Below are positions 50,095-60,192 of a stretch of 64,000 nucleotides of DNA, piece by piece. A model generated the notes under the pieces. It saw only the letters and a list, made by a program, of their open reading frames with translations, had not been told where the DNA came from and did not search any database. How positions within the stretch are numbered: the stretch's first letter is position 1; each line of letters starts with the position of its first letter. Origin of the DNA: Anaerosacchariphilus hominis (GTDB taxonomy: Bacteria; Bacillota; Clostridia; Lachnospirales; Lachnospiraceae); assembly GCF_014290175.1 (NCBI RefSeq), contig NZ_JACOOR010000003.1, positions 1 through 64,000 of the forward strand. The letters are read 5' to 3'. A program made the translations under genes and the position numbers.

Positions 50095-51104
50095 CTCACT
50101 CTCGGGTCAATGACGCCATAGAGAATATCCACGACCGTATTGATCACCATGTAATTCAAAGCTATCAGAAGCGCCACTCCGATGATGGACGGATAATCCA
50201 CGGAAAGCACCGACTCATAGGCAAACTGTCCCACGCCGGGCCAGTTGAAGATGGTCTCCACCAGTACCATGCCGCCTAAGAGGTTTCCCAGACCCAGACC
50301 GATGACGGTCAGCACCGGAATCAGCACATTGCCCAAAGCATGGCGTACAATCAGTCCCACACGGCTTAAGCCCTTGGCTCTGGCCGTACGGATATAATCA
50401 GTGGACATGACATCCAGCAGGTTCGACCGGGTCGTTCTGGTAATCAGGCCCATGGTAAAGGCCGCCAGCACCAGTCCCGGCAGAATCAGATGCTGCAGAG
50501 CGTCCAGCGCCTTGGCCGGATTGCCCTCGATGAGGCTGTCGATGACATACATACCCGTCACTGTGGCCGGAGCGGAAAAGCTGTTGCTTAAACGACCCGG
50601 TCCCGGGAAAATATGTAATTTATAATAGAAGAAATACAGCACTAACAGGGCGAACCAGAAGCTGGGGATGCTGACGCCGGTCACGGACAGGGCGCGCACC
50701 ACCTGGTCAAGGATGCTGTTTCGCTTAATAGCGGAAATGACGCCGAACAAGATACCCAACAGCGCCGCCAGAATGATCGCGAAAAGCGCCAGCTCAATGG
50801 TAGCCGGATAGCATCTGGCCAACTCATCCAGCACCGGCTTATTGGTACGGATGGACGTACCCAGATCCAGATGCAACAGATTTTTGATGTACAGAATATA
50901 CTGCACGAAAACCGGCTGATCCAGTCCGTATTTGGCCCGGTAAGCCGCTACCACCTGCGGATCGTTCAGGGCACGTTGGCTCAAGTTCGCCACGGTCGGG
51001 TCACCCGGTATCATTTTCGTCAGAATAAATACCAGGGTGGCCACGCCGAAGAGCATGACGACCAGATAAATCAGTCTCTTTCCTATGAATTTCAGACGTT
51101 CCAT
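50082..51104 (-). CDS. dppB: Peptide ABC transporter permease (DppB-like)
   Basis: This 340-residue permease has six helices, the N-terminal FIGKRLIYLVVMLFGVATLVFIL, and the EAA loop ARAKGLSRVGLIVRHALGN (about 233-251). ATG 51104 has GAGGTGGAAT upstream; the longer frame to 51356 covers intercistronic hairpins. With DppC it forms the channel for di- or oligopeptides. Confidence 0.94.
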   Translation of the reverse strand: MERLKFIGKRLIYLVVMLFGVATLVFILTKMIPGDPTVANLSQRALNDPQVVAAYRAKYGLDQPVFVQYILYIKNLLHLDLGTSIRTNKPVLDELARCYPATIELALFAIILAALLGILFGVISAIKRNSILDQVVRALSVTGVSIPSFWFALLVLYFFYYKLHIFPGPGRLSNSFSAPATVTGMYVIDSLIEGNPAKALDALQHLILPGLVLAAFTMGLITRTTRSNLLDVMSTDYIRTARAKGLSRVGLIVRHALGNVLIPVLTVIGLGLGNLLGGMVLVETIFNWPGVGQFAYESVLSVDYPSIIGVALLIALNYMVINTVVDILYGVIDPRVRCNG

Positions 51105-51268
51105 ATTCCACCTCGTTTTTCTTATTTCCGCCGTGCTCCGTTCCCGGCGGCATACGCCCGCAAACACAGTTGCAGGCCGGAACTCATTTTCACGGAGAAC
51201 AGGTACTTTCGTCAGCGCTGCCGTTCCACTCTGTCCAGAGTGCGTCAGCCGTTCACGACAATATCTGC

Positions 51269-51329
51269 TTTCGGAATCGCCGCTTCCGAAAAAACGGCTT
51301 TCGGACGGAAGAGAAATCCCCTCCGTCCG
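51269..51329 (-). other. Intercistronic hairpins between binding protein and dppB
   Basis: CGGACGGA (51302-51309) pairs with TCCGTCCG (51322-51329), and TTTCGGAA/TTCCGAAA forms a second stem at about 51269-51291. On the minus strand T-rich GCCGTTTTTTC lies between them. They probably attenuate or stabilise the message so that the binding protein is made in excess. The 251-bp gap holds nothing else. Confidence 0.55.
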
Positions 51330-51355
51330 CAAATTCCGTCTTATGTTTCTAAACA

Positions 51356-52975
51356 CTACTGAATGTTAATCAGTGTCAGGTCAAGGGCATAGGGATCAGA
51401 GATGCCTACGCCACTCAGTCTGGTGTTGTAAGCGATATGTGCCGGTGCCTGTGCGATCATAACGAACGGACCGTCCTCGTACATGGCATCCTGAATCTTC
51501 TCCAGAACCGCGATACGTGCGTCGTTGTCGGTGGCTGCCATGGTCTCCTGATACATGTCTGCCAGCTCCTGATTCATATCAGCCGTCCAGCCTGCACGAA
51601 GTCCTACCACTCCGCCCGGCAGGAACTCCAGCTGTACGTTCGGGTCATTGTAATCGGTTCCCCAGTACATCACAGTGAAGCCCAGGGTTCCGTCACGGTA
51701 AGCGTCACCATAGCCTGCTGCCCAGGGCTGCGCTACGATATTTACGTTGATACCGATCTGTGCCAGATCGTCCTTTACCTTCTGAGCCAGGTCAGACAGG
51801 AGTACACCCTCCATATCCAGATCGCATACAGTCAGATCTACATCGAAGCCCTCTGCGTAACCAGCCTCAGCCAGCAGCGTCTTTGCTTCTTCCAAGTTGG
51901 TGTAATCGGCTGTTCTCTCACCCTTGCTTCCCATGAAGCCCACCTGGATGATGTCATAGGGCGTCAGAGTACCCTCTCCGCAGATGGTCTGGATTCCGGT
52001 GTAGTCCAGAGCCTTACGGACTGCCTGCTGTACCTTCGGATTTGCCATGGGACCGCTGTAGGTCTCATTCATGTTCATCATCACAAAGCCTACGGTCTTG
52101 GTAGCGCCATTGATGATCTCGATACCATCAGCGCCCTGCAGCTCTTCCATGGTGTCGTCGGTCATGTTCATGGCCACGTCGATGTCACCGCTGGACAGAG
52201 TCATCATCTGGGTGTTGGAATCCGGCTGGATCTTGATGATATATTTATCTACGTTGGTTGCCTCACCCCAGTAGTTCGGGTTCTTCTCCAAAACTACTTC
52301 CTCGTCCGGGGTATAGCTGGTCATCACATACATACCGGAGCCTGCGCTGGCGGTATCCAGGTAGGACTGTGCGGTATCGGTGGTGGCCGCGTCCTCAGCG
52401 TCGGTTCCGCCATTCTCCTTTACAACGGCACTGTCCAGTACAGCCAGGGAGCTGTAGGTCAGCTTGGAAAGGATGGCGCTGTCCTGCTGATTCAGATGGA
52501 AAACGATGGTCTTCTCATCGGGAGTCTCGATGCTGTCGATGGTATCCGCGATGAAGGCCGGGTTGCCCTGCAGGTTCTTGCAGCGGTTGATGCTGAAGGC
52601 CACATCTGCAGAGGTCATGGGGTTGCCGCTTGCGAAGGTAATGCCGTCCTTCAGGGTCACAGTCAGGGTCAGGCCGTCCTCTGAGAACTCGTAGGTGTCA
52701 GCCAGACAGGGCTCGGGAGCGCCGTCGTTGCTGTAGAATTTGAACAGAGTCTCGTAGCACGCGTTTACAATCATGGGCGGATATTTCTCATAGACATATC
52801 CCGGATCCAGGGTAGAGAAACCGGAACCCATGGCTACGACTACGGTACTGGAACCGGAATCTCCTGCCGCCGCGCTGCTTCCGTCAGAAGACGCGTTGTC
52901 GCTTCCGCCGCCGCAGGCTGCCAGGCCGAGCACCATGGTCAGGCTCAGTGCAAGAGCTAAAAACTTCTTCTTCAT
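51356..52975 (-). CDS. Peptide ABC transporter substrate-binding lipoprotein
   Basis: This 539-residue SBP_bac_5 family lipoprotein has lipobox LAAC (Cys at about 21), a serine/glycine-rich linker, then the binding domain, beginning VVVAMGSGFSTLDPGYVYEKYP. The typical EPCLADTYEFSEDGLTLTVTLKDGITFASG block lies near residue 90. It presents peptides to DppBC. Its place between the ATPases and permeases is less common than first position but seen in Clostridia. Confidence 0.93.
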   Translation of the reverse strand: MKKKFLALALSLTMVLGLAACGGGSDNASSDGSSAAAGDSGSSTVVVAMGSGFSTLDPGYVYEKYPPMIVNACYETLFKFYSNDGAPEPCLADTYEFSEDGLTLTVTLKDGITFASGNPMTSADVAFSINRCKNLQGNPAFIADTIDSIETPDEKTIVFHLNQQDSAILSKLTYSSLAVLDSAVVKENGGTDAEDAATTDTAQSYLDTASAGSGMYVMTSYTPDEEVVLEKNPNYWGEATNVDKYIIKIQPDSNTQMMTLSSGDIDVAMNMTDDTMEELQGADGIEIINGATKTVGFVMMNMNETYSGPMANPKVQQAVRKALDYTGIQTICGEGTLTPYDIIQVGFMGSKGERTADYTNLEEAKTLLAEAGYAEGFDVDLTVCDLDMEGVLLSDLAQKVKDDLAQIGINVNIVAQPWAAGYGDAYRDGTLGFTVMYWGTDYNDPNVQLEFLPGGVVGLRAGWTADMNQELADMYQETMAATDNDARIAVLEKIQDAMYEDGPFVMIAQAPAHIAYNTRLSGVGISDPYALDLTLINIQ

Positions 52976-53001
52976 AATATTTCCTCCTTTTAAACTCTAT
53001 T

Positions 53002-53026
53002 GAGACGCCCTGCCGGGCGTTGTCTC
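53002..53026 (-). other. Intercistronic hairpin between dppF and binding protein
   Basis: GAGACGCCC and GGGCGTTGTCTC form an imperfect stem in the 53-bp gap. No T-run follows, so a stability or processing role is more likely than termination. Confidence 0.4.
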
Positions 53027-53028
53027 CA

Positions 53029-54006
53029 TTATTTTTTCTCCGAACCATCATACAGATGACAGGCTACATAGTGTCCTGTCTCCACCTCCCGAAGCTCGGG
53101 AATCTCTGTCTTACACCGGTCGCAGACCTTTGGACACCGGGTATGGAACCGGCAGCCTGTCGGCGGATTGGAGGGGCTTGGAACCTCTCCCTCCAAATGG
53201 ATGCGCTTAACGCCACCCTCTCCCACCTGGGGAATAGCTGACAGCAAGGCCTCCGTGTAAGGATGATAACGCTTCTCATATAACTGATCGTAATTCGCGA
53301 TCTCCACCATTTTTCCCAGATACATGACGCCTACCCGGTCGCTGACCTGATAGACCACATTCAGGTTATGGGAAATAAAGAAGTATGTCAGTCCTAACTT
53401 TTCCTTTAACTCCTGCAGCAGATTCAACACCTGAGCCTGCACAGACACGTCCAGTGCAGATACTGCCTCGTCGCAGATGATGATATCCGGCTCCAAAGCC
53501 AGGGCTCTCGCGATACCGATTCGCTGCTTCTGGCCTCCGGAAAGCTCATGGGGATAACGGCTCAGGTGATAGGTATCCAGGCCGACCAGACGCATCAGCT
53601 CCTCGATGCGGGCGTCCACATCCATCTGCCCCTTGAGACCGTGAATCTCGAAGGGCTCCATGAGAATCTGCTTCACGGTTCTTCTGGGATTCAGGCAGGC
53701 CGACGGATCCTGAAAAATGATCTGGGCCTTTTTCCGCATATTTTTAAGTTCTTTTCCCTTCAATCCCGCGATATCCGTGCCATCCAGGTAAATATGACCA
53801 CCCGTGGGCTTCAAAAGCCGCACCAGAGACCGTCCCAGGGTACTCTTGCCGCAGCCGCTCTCGCCCACCACGCCAAAGGTCTCCCCCCGCATGATCTGAA
53901 AGCTCACATCGTCCACGGCCTTGACAGTGCCCGATTTTTTATCTTTTCCTTTGAAATATACTTTTACATGATCGGCTTCCATCAATACTTTGTTCTGATT
54001 TTCCAT
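53029..54006 (-). CDS. dppF: Peptide ABC transporter ATPase (DppF-like)
   Basis: This 325-residue ATPase has Walker A GESGCGKST (about 46-54), signature LSGGQKQRIGIARAL and Walker B IIICDEAVSALD. The C-terminal OppF/DppF extension carries CRFHTRCPKVCDRCKTE, the cysteine cluster that binds an iron-sulfur centre or zinc in this family. It starts six bases after dppD. Confidence 0.95.
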   Translation of the reverse strand: MENQNKVLMEADHVKVYFKGKDKKSGTVKAVDDVSFQIMRGETFGVVGESGCGKSTLGRSLVRLLKPTGGHIYLDGTDIAGLKGKELKNMRKKAQIIFQDPSACLNPRRTVKQILMEPFEIHGLKGQMDVDARIEELMRLVGLDTYHLSRYPHELSGGQKQRIGIARALALEPDIIICDEAVSALDVSVQAQVLNLLQELKEKLGLTYFFISHNLNVVYQVSDRVGVMYLGKMVEIANYDQLYEKRYHPYTEALLSAIPQVGEGGVKRIHLEGEVPSPSNPPTGCRFHTRCPKVCDRCKTEIPELREVETGHYVACHLYDGSEKK

Positions 54007-54012
54007 CCTGAT

Positions 54013-55005
<993 letters not shown>

Positions 55006-55079
55006 GTTTTCCTCGCTTTTTCGCTTTACACTCTTAAAGTATCGACGCGTTAATATCACACGTAATATACATGTTTAGT

Positions 55080-55108
55080 AGAATAACACATTTTGTGAAG
55101 AAATTCAA
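55080..55108 (-). promoter_or_regulatory. Promoter of peptide-import operon
   Basis: Minus strand TTGAAT (55103-55108), 17-bp spacer, TATTCT (55080-55085). About 70 nt of AT-rich leader lie before dppD. Confidence 0.65.
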
Positions 55109-55220
55109 CTGGGGATTTTTCTTGTTATATAAAATGCGGACGGTAGGAAAGAGGCGGATATCCCCGGAAATGTCCGTCTCTTTCCTGCCTTTGATTATAA
55201 ATCTCGTAATTTTTTATACA

Positions 55221-55286
55221 AAAAGACGCCCGAGCAACAGAAAATAACAGCCTATCAACTGTGGTATTTTCTGTTATTCGGACGTC
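55221..55286 (-). terminator. Terminator of sugar-kinase operon
   Basis: A long stem (GACGCCCGAGCAACAGAAAATA with TATTTTCTGTTATTCGGACGTC split by an inner loop; longest perfect piece is AACAGAAAATA) is followed on the minus strand by TTTTTG. It begins about 15 bp after the FGGY kinase stop. Confidence 0.85.
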
Positions 55287-55300
55287 TCTGCTAAAATACG

Positions 55301-56788
55301 TTACAATTTCGCCATTTCTTTATAAAGCGGCTCCAGGCAATGATATGCCTGATCGAAGATGGGCTTCAGTTTGCCGTACTCTGCCTGGTTGGCCTGGTTG
55401 GGCTCCACTTCTTTTTCGAACTTCAGGAAGCGTTTCACTTCGTCGAAGCTTTCAAAGACACCTACTCCCACACCTGCCACTACTGCTGCGCCGATGGCTG
55501 TGGCGGACTCCACGCAGTCGGGCATCCGGAACTTCACGTTCAGCACGTCAGACAGGATCTGGGCTACTATCTGGCCCTTGGCTCCGCCGCCGGTCAGGTT
55601 CATATTCTCGATCTTCGCCTGCTTCCGGTATGCCTGAAGAATCAGTTCCATGTTCATGGCGATACCCTCGATGACGGCCCGGACATAATCCTTCTTCTCA
55701 TGCTCCGGCTTGATCCCTAAGAAGGCTGCGCTGGTATCCGGATTCCATCTGGGGCTTCGCTCACCCAGCATATAAGGAAGGAACAGCAGATTCTGCGCTC
55801 CTGCCGGGGACTTTTCGATGAGCTGGTTCATCTCATCGTAGGACATGCCATCGCAGAGAGCCCGGCGAATGTAGGCATAGGAGCTGCCCGCCGCCTGCAT
55901 GGTGCCGCAGGGCATGTATTTCCCGGGAATTACATGGGCAAAACAGAATACTGTCTTATCCTTATCAATAAAGGGCTCCGTGGTGGTTCCTCCGATCCAT
56001 GCGGACGTGCCGAAGGTCAGATAGAACTCTCCGTCGCCGATGCAGGCCGCGCCCACTGCGGAAACGGGGCCGTCGCCGCCGCCGCAGACCACCGGGGTTC
56101 CTGCAGGAAGTCCGATCTCTCCGGCTACCCGATCCTGGATATATCCGGCCACATCCGTGGACTTTTTCAGTTCCGGCAGCTTCTCCTTATCGATTCCAGC
56201 CGCTTCCAGAATCTCGTCGGACCACTGAAGCTTCCGAAGATCCAGAGCCTGTGTACCGGACGCGTCGGAATAGTCCGTCACAAAATTTCCCGTGGCTCTC
56301 TGAATGATATAATCCTTGGCCTGAAGCATCTTATATGTCTTTTCATAGGTCTCCGGCTCATTCTTCTTCAACCACATCAGCTTCTCGATGCTGTAGCTTG
56401 CGCTGACCCGGTGGCCTGTGATCTGATAAATCCGGTCCGTGCCAATGGTCTTTTCTAGCTGCTCTGCTTCCTTTACTGCTCTCTGGTCCGCCCAGATCAT
56501 GGAATCCCGCAGCGGATTGCCATGCTTGTCTACCACCAGGCAACCCTGCATCTGAGCACTGAAGGACATGCCTACTACCTGCTTCGGATCTTCCCCATCC
56601 AGAACCGCTTTCGTAGCCTCACATACCGCATCCCACCAGTTTTCCGGATCCTGCTCCGCGTAATTTCCGTGGAAGAAATGTACGTCATAGGACGCCGTAT
56701 AGCTGCGAACCAGCTTTCCCGTGGTGGTGAAAAGCGTGGCCTTATTCCCCGAAGTTCCCAAATCATGTGCTATCAAAAACTGTTCCAT
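55301..56788 (-). CDS. FGGY family carbohydrate kinase (xylulokinase-like)
   Basis: This 495-residue cytoplasmic sugar kinase has the N-terminal phosphate-1 motif AHDLGTSGNKATLF (8-21), MIWADQRA near residue 96 and the C-terminal domain with YLTFGTSAWIGGTT and NLTGGGAKGQIVAQILSDV (adenosine motif). It is the usual length for xylulokinase and related FGGY enzymes. The substrate cannot be fixed: context is an Rbs-type sugar importer without isomerase. It is the last gene of the cluster with a terminator behind it. Confidence 0.9.
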   Translation of the reverse strand: MEQFLIAHDLGTSGNKATLFTTTGKLVRSYTASYDVHFFHGNYAEQDPENWWDAVCEATKAVLDGEDPKQVVGMSFSAQMQGCLVVDKHGNPLRDSMIWADQRAVKEAEQLEKTIGTDRIYQITGHRVSASYSIEKLMWLKKNEPETYEKTYKMLQAKDYIIQRATGNFVTDYSDASGTQALDLRKLQWSDEILEAAGIDKEKLPELKKSTDVAGYIQDRVAGEIGLPAGTPVVCGGGDGPVSAVGAACIGDGEFYLTFGTSAWIGGTTTEPFIDKDKTVFCFAHVIPGKYMPCGTMQAAGSSYAYIRRALCDGMSYDEMNQLIEKSPAGAQNLLFLPYMLGERSPRWNPDTSAAFLGIKPEHEKKDYVRAVIEGIAMNMELILQAYRKQAKIENMNLTGGGAKGQIVAQILSDVLNVKFRMPDCVESATAIGAAVVAGVGVGVFESFDEVKRFLKFEKEVEPNQANQAEYGKLKPIFDQAYHCLEPLYKEMAKL

Positions 56789-56876
56789 ACCCCTTGCTTC
56801 CTCCTTGTGCCTTTCCTTCTCCTGTGTAACACAGTTTTCTGTCCTTTATTATAACTCCTGCGCCCTGCTTCTGCAA

Positions 56877-57899
56877 TCACAAAACGTCCGCCAGATGCTC
56901 CACATCCTCCATCCGGGTGCCCCAGCTGGTGGCAAAGCGGACTACCGTATGGGTTTCGTCGTACTTCTCCCAGAAGCTGAATACCACGCTCTGTTCCAGC
57001 TTCTTTTTCTGCTCATTTTCCAGAATCACGAAAATCTGGTTCGTGGGCGTCTCCAGGAAAAACGGATAGCCCTTACTCCGCAGAATCTCCCTCAGCCGGT
57101 CTGCCGTCTCGATGGCATTCCGGCTGATTTTCAGATACAGCTCATCGGTAAACAGGGTATCGAACTGAACGCCCAGCACTCTTCCCTTGGCCAGCAGCGC
57201 CCCCTGCTGCTTCACCATGGTCATAAAGTGCTTCGGCGCCTTCTTCGGGAATACCACTGCTTCGCCGCAGAGGGCTCCCACCTTGGTTCCACCGATATAA
57301 AAGACCGTAGTGAGCCGGGCCAGATCCGCCAGGGTTACCTCATTTTCCCGACAGGCCAGGCCGTAGCCCATCCGTGCTCCATCCACATAGAGGGGCAGTT
57401 CGTACTCGCTGCACACCTTGCTGATAGCTTCCATCTCTGCTTTTGTATACAGGGTGCCATATTCTGTGAGCTGGGAAATATAGGCCATGCCAGGGAACAC
57501 CATATGCTCGTGGTTCCCATCTCCATAAAAGGCTTCCAGATAGGACCGCAGAGTCTCCGCCTCCATCTTTCCCTCTTTTCCGGGTACCTCCAGTACCTTA
57601 TGGCCGGTGAATTCGATGGCTCCAGCCTCATGGACGCTCACATGGCCCGTAGCCGCCGCCACTACGCCCTCATACCGCTTCAGCATGGACGCGATCACCA
57701 CCGCATTGGTCTGAGTTCCGCCGGTCAGCAGAAATACATCCGCCTCCGGGCAGCCGCAGGCCCTGCGAATCTTCTCCTTCGCCGACTCCGTATAGGGATC
57801 TGTTCCGTATCCCGGCAGCTTCTCCATGTTCGTCTCCATCAGCCGGTTTAAGACGGCCGGATGGGCTCCTTCGCAATAGTCATTTTCAAAATACAGCAT
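56877..57899 (-). CDS. Threonine aldolase family PLP-dependent enzyme
   Basis: This 340-residue fold-type I PLP enzyme of the beta-eliminating lyase/low-specificity L-threonine aldolase family has FLLTGGTQTNAVVIASML (cofactor phosphate region, about 56-73), HVSVHEAGAIEFTGHK, LYVDGARMGYGL (Asp to the pyridine nitrogen) and the Schiff-base lysine in YIGGTKVGALCGE (about 200). It would cleave beta-hydroxy amino acids to glycine and an aldehyde. Its place among sugar-uptake genes is unusual and may mean a different aldol substrate. Confidence 0.9.
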   Translation of the reverse strand: MLYFENDYCEGAHPAVLNRLMETNMEKLPGYGTDPYTESAKEKIRRACGCPEADVFLLTGGTQTNAVVIASMLKRYEGVVAAATGHVSVHEAGAIEFTGHKVLEVPGKEGKMEAETLRSYLEAFYGDGNHEHMVFPGMAYISQLTEYGTLYTKAEMEAISKVCSEYELPLYVDGARMGYGLACRENEVTLADLARLTTVFYIGGTKVGALCGEAVVFPKKAPKHFMTMVKQQGALLAKGRVLGVQFDTLFTDELYLKISRNAIETADRLREILRSKGYPFFLETPTNQIFVILENEQKKKLEQSVVFSFWEKYDETHTVVRFATSWGTRMEDVEHLADVL

Positions 57900-57927
57900 C
57901 TTCTGTCCTCCTTGTAAACGGGAAACA

Positions 57928-57953
57928 GGCTGCCGCGTTTATCCGCGGCAGCC
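57928..57953 (-). terminator. Hairpin after sugar-binding protein gene
   Basis: GGCTGCCGCG (57928-57937) pairs perfectly with CGCGGCAGCC (57944-57953). On the minus strand it is followed by TGTTTCCC, a weak U-tract. It may attenuate transcription into the aldolase and kinase genes. Confidence 0.6.
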
Positions 57954-58020
57954 CCGAATCTTTTCACACTGCTTGTATCATACTACAGGAGGTTTTTGAT
58001 TACAAGATATCCTCCCATTT

Positions 58021-59142
58021 TTAGTCGTATACCAACTGGGCAATCTCCGGATCGTCCATATTGGAGGCATCATACCATACTGCACCGGTATCGATATCAC
58101 TTACTGTCTCACCCTTCGCTGCCTTTACGCACATTTCCACCGCGTCATAACCGATCATGTAGGGATTCTGAGACACGGAACCCAGGAACCAGCCCTGACG
58201 GACTGCGTTTTTCTGTGCTGCTCCAGCATCAAAGCCCGCCACAACCAGCTCTGCATACTTGCCGCCTTCTGCCAGATCCTCTCCATCGGATACTGCTGCC
58301 AGGAAGCCGGTTACCGCACCCTCATTACAAAGGAACACGGCCGCCAGGCCTTTTGTGGACAGCAGTGAGTTCGCTACGGTCTGAACGGACACTGCCTCTG
58401 TGGTAGCCGGTACTTCCACATCAATGATAATCGACGCGTTATCCGCCTCGTCCTTCCATACTTCATGACCTGTTACCGTTACGGTTCCATACTGACTGGC
58501 AATCTCTTTCATCTTATCCACGAAACCCTTTCCACGTCCGATCTGTGTAGCAGATACAGCGTCCTGAGGAATCACACCAATCACCACTGGATTCTCCGGA
58601 GTCGCATTCTTCATCTTTTCCACCAGCTTCTCGCACTCTCCAAACTTCTCAGCCGCGATGGAAGCCGCTGCTTCATTGTCTGTGGAAGCTGTGGCCACTA
58701 CCGCGCCGGAGGGATCATCCGGAACTCCCGCGTCAAAGCAGACTACCGGAATATTCTTTTCCGCACATTCATCCAGTACCTCATACAGGGATTCCGGTGA
58801 CAGCGCTGCCAGTCCCATAGCCACTGGGTTCTTTGCCAACTCCTGCTTGAACATATTAACCTGCGCGTCGATATCTGTCTCAGAAGGCGGTCCATCAAAA
58901 TACAGCTCTACGCCATATTTTTCTGCCGCATCCTTTGCTCCCGCATATACGGTCTGCCAATATTGATGCTGAAAGCCCTTTGCCAGTAGAGGGATGTACA
59001 TCGTTTCCCCTGAAGCCTCCGCGGCTTCCTCTGTTCCGCTGCTGTCTGTGGTCGTGGTCTCTGTGGAAGCCGCTCCACAACCTGTCATTCCTGCCACCAT
59101 GGTAAGTGCCAGTAACAATGCAATTCGTTTTTTCATTTTCAT
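58021..59142 (-). CDS. Sugar ABC transporter binding lipoprotein (RbsB-like)
   Basis: This 373-residue lipoprotein has lipobox MTGC (Cys at about 22) and a Peripla_BP_4 domain starting MYIPLLAKGFQHQYWQTVYAGAKDAA. Conserved binding-cleft elements are ALSPESLYEVLDECAEKNIPVVCFDAG near residue 125 and GFDAGAAQKNAVRQGWF near residue 310. It would bind a monosaccharide such as ribose, allose or a related sugar; the exact ligand is not predictable here. Confidence 0.92.
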   Translation of the reverse strand: MKMKKRIALLLALTMVAGMTGCGAASTETTTTDSSGTEEAAEASGETMYIPLLAKGFQHQYWQTVYAGAKDAAEKYGVELYFDGPPSETDIDAQVNMFKQELAKNPVAMGLAALSPESLYEVLDECAEKNIPVVCFDAGVPDDPSGAVVATASTDNEAAASIAAEKFGECEKLVEKMKNATPENPVVIGVIPQDAVSATQIGRGKGFVDKMKEIASQYGTVTVTGHEVWKDEADNASIIIDVEVPATTEAVSVQTVANSLLSTKGLAAVFLCNEGAVTGFLAAVSDGEDLAEGGKYAELVVAGFDAGAAQKNAVRQGWFLGSVSQNPYMIGYDAVEMCVKAAKGETVSDIDTGAVWYDASNMDDPEIAQLVYD

Positions 59143-59172
59143 GTGATTTCCTCCGTTTTCTTTTTTATTTTA

Positions 59173-59186
59173 ACGCTTCTAAGCGT
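59173..59186 (-). other. Small palindrome between permease and binding-protein genes
   Basis: ACGCTT-CT-AAGCGT. It lies in the 56-bp gap and may be an mRNA stability hairpin. Confidence 0.35.
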
Positions 59187-59198
59187 CAGGTTTGTTTT

Positions 59199-60188
59199 TT
59201 ACTTTTTCGCCCTATTAGCTGCTTTTGTTCTTTGAATATCCATAAGCACCGCCAGAATTACTACCACGCCGGTAAAAAATGTCTGCCAGGGTGCCTGCAG
59301 TCCACAGGAGGACAGTCCAGTCTTCAGCACAGACATGATAAAGACGCCAATCAGCGTACCAACCATGGTTCCCGAGCCTCCGGACATGGATGTTCCCCCA
59401 ATCACCACGCCGGTGATACCGTTCATTTCCTGTCCATTTCCAGTTCCCGGGGTAATCGTGGTATATGCCGCCGCATACATGAGTCCTGCCATTCCAATAA
59501 ACAGGCCGGACAGAATATAAATTCCCATTTTCCAGTTGTCCACATTGATCCCTGACAGTCTGGTGGCTTCTTCATTTGAACCCATGGCGTAGGTGTAACG
59601 GCCGAACTTTGTTTTGTGTAAAATCAGAGTGGCAATTACAAAGGCTCCCAGCAACCACAAGGCTCCCACTGGAAATCCGTTGATTCCAAAAAGATTTGCG
59701 CGGATAAAGGTCCGCTTAAACCATCCGCCGGTCAGATCTGTAGCGGTCGGCCAGGTCTGGGACTGTACCTTCGTGATAATGGAGCCCATTCCCTGAGATA
59801 CCATCTGCGTACCAAGTGTGGCGATAAAGGGCGGAAGTTTCAGTTTCGCTATCAAAAGACCGTTTAGCAGGCCAAAAAAGACGCCCACCAGTATAGTCAG
59901 AAGCACCGAAAGAATCAGGGGACATCCCTGTTTAAATGTGTAGGCTCCCAACAGAGCCGAACACATCATCACCGTTCCCAAGGATAGGTCAATTCCACCT
60001 GTTATAATGATAAAGGTTACTCCAAAAGCCATAAATCCGATATAATAGGATGCCTCCAGAATATTTTTAAAGGTATCTGCCGAGAAAAAGTTGTTTCCAA
60101 AGGCAGAAAAGAAAATATATAGAATAATCAATGCGGCCGGAGCCAGCAGTTTATTCATGTCAATTTTATCACCGGACAGTTTTTTCAT
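59199..60188 (-). CDS. rbsC: Sugar ABC transporter permease (RbsC-like)
   Basis: This 329-residue permease has eight to ten helices, with FGVTFIIITGGIDLSLGTVMM (about 55-75) and the central NEEATRLSGINVDNWKMGIYILSG loop (about 210-233) typical of the BPD_transp_2 family. ATG 60188 has GGAGGTGA just upstream, giving MKKLSGDKIDM. It lies four bases behind rbsA. Confidence 0.94.
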   Translation of the reverse strand: MKKLSGDKIDMNKLLAPAALIILYIFFSAFGNNFFSADTFKNILEASYYIGFMAFGVTFIIITGGIDLSLGTVMMCSALLGAYTFKQGCPLILSVLLTILVGVFFGLLNGLLIAKLKLPPFIATLGTQMVSQGMGSIITKVQSQTWPTATDLTGGWFKRTFIRANLFGINGFPVGALWLLGAFVIATLILHKTKFGRYTYAMGSNEEATRLSGINVDNWKMGIYILSGLFIGMAGLMYAAAYTTITPGTGNGQEMNGITGVVIGGTSMSGGSGTMVGTLIGVFIMSVLKTGLSSCGLQAPWQTFFTGVVVILAVLMDIQRTKAANRAKK

Positions 60189-60192
60189 TCCG

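Noticed and set aside
51437..52684. 415-codon open frame opposite the peptide-binding protein
   Set aside because: Antisense shadow; no ribosome binding site and no recognisable domain.
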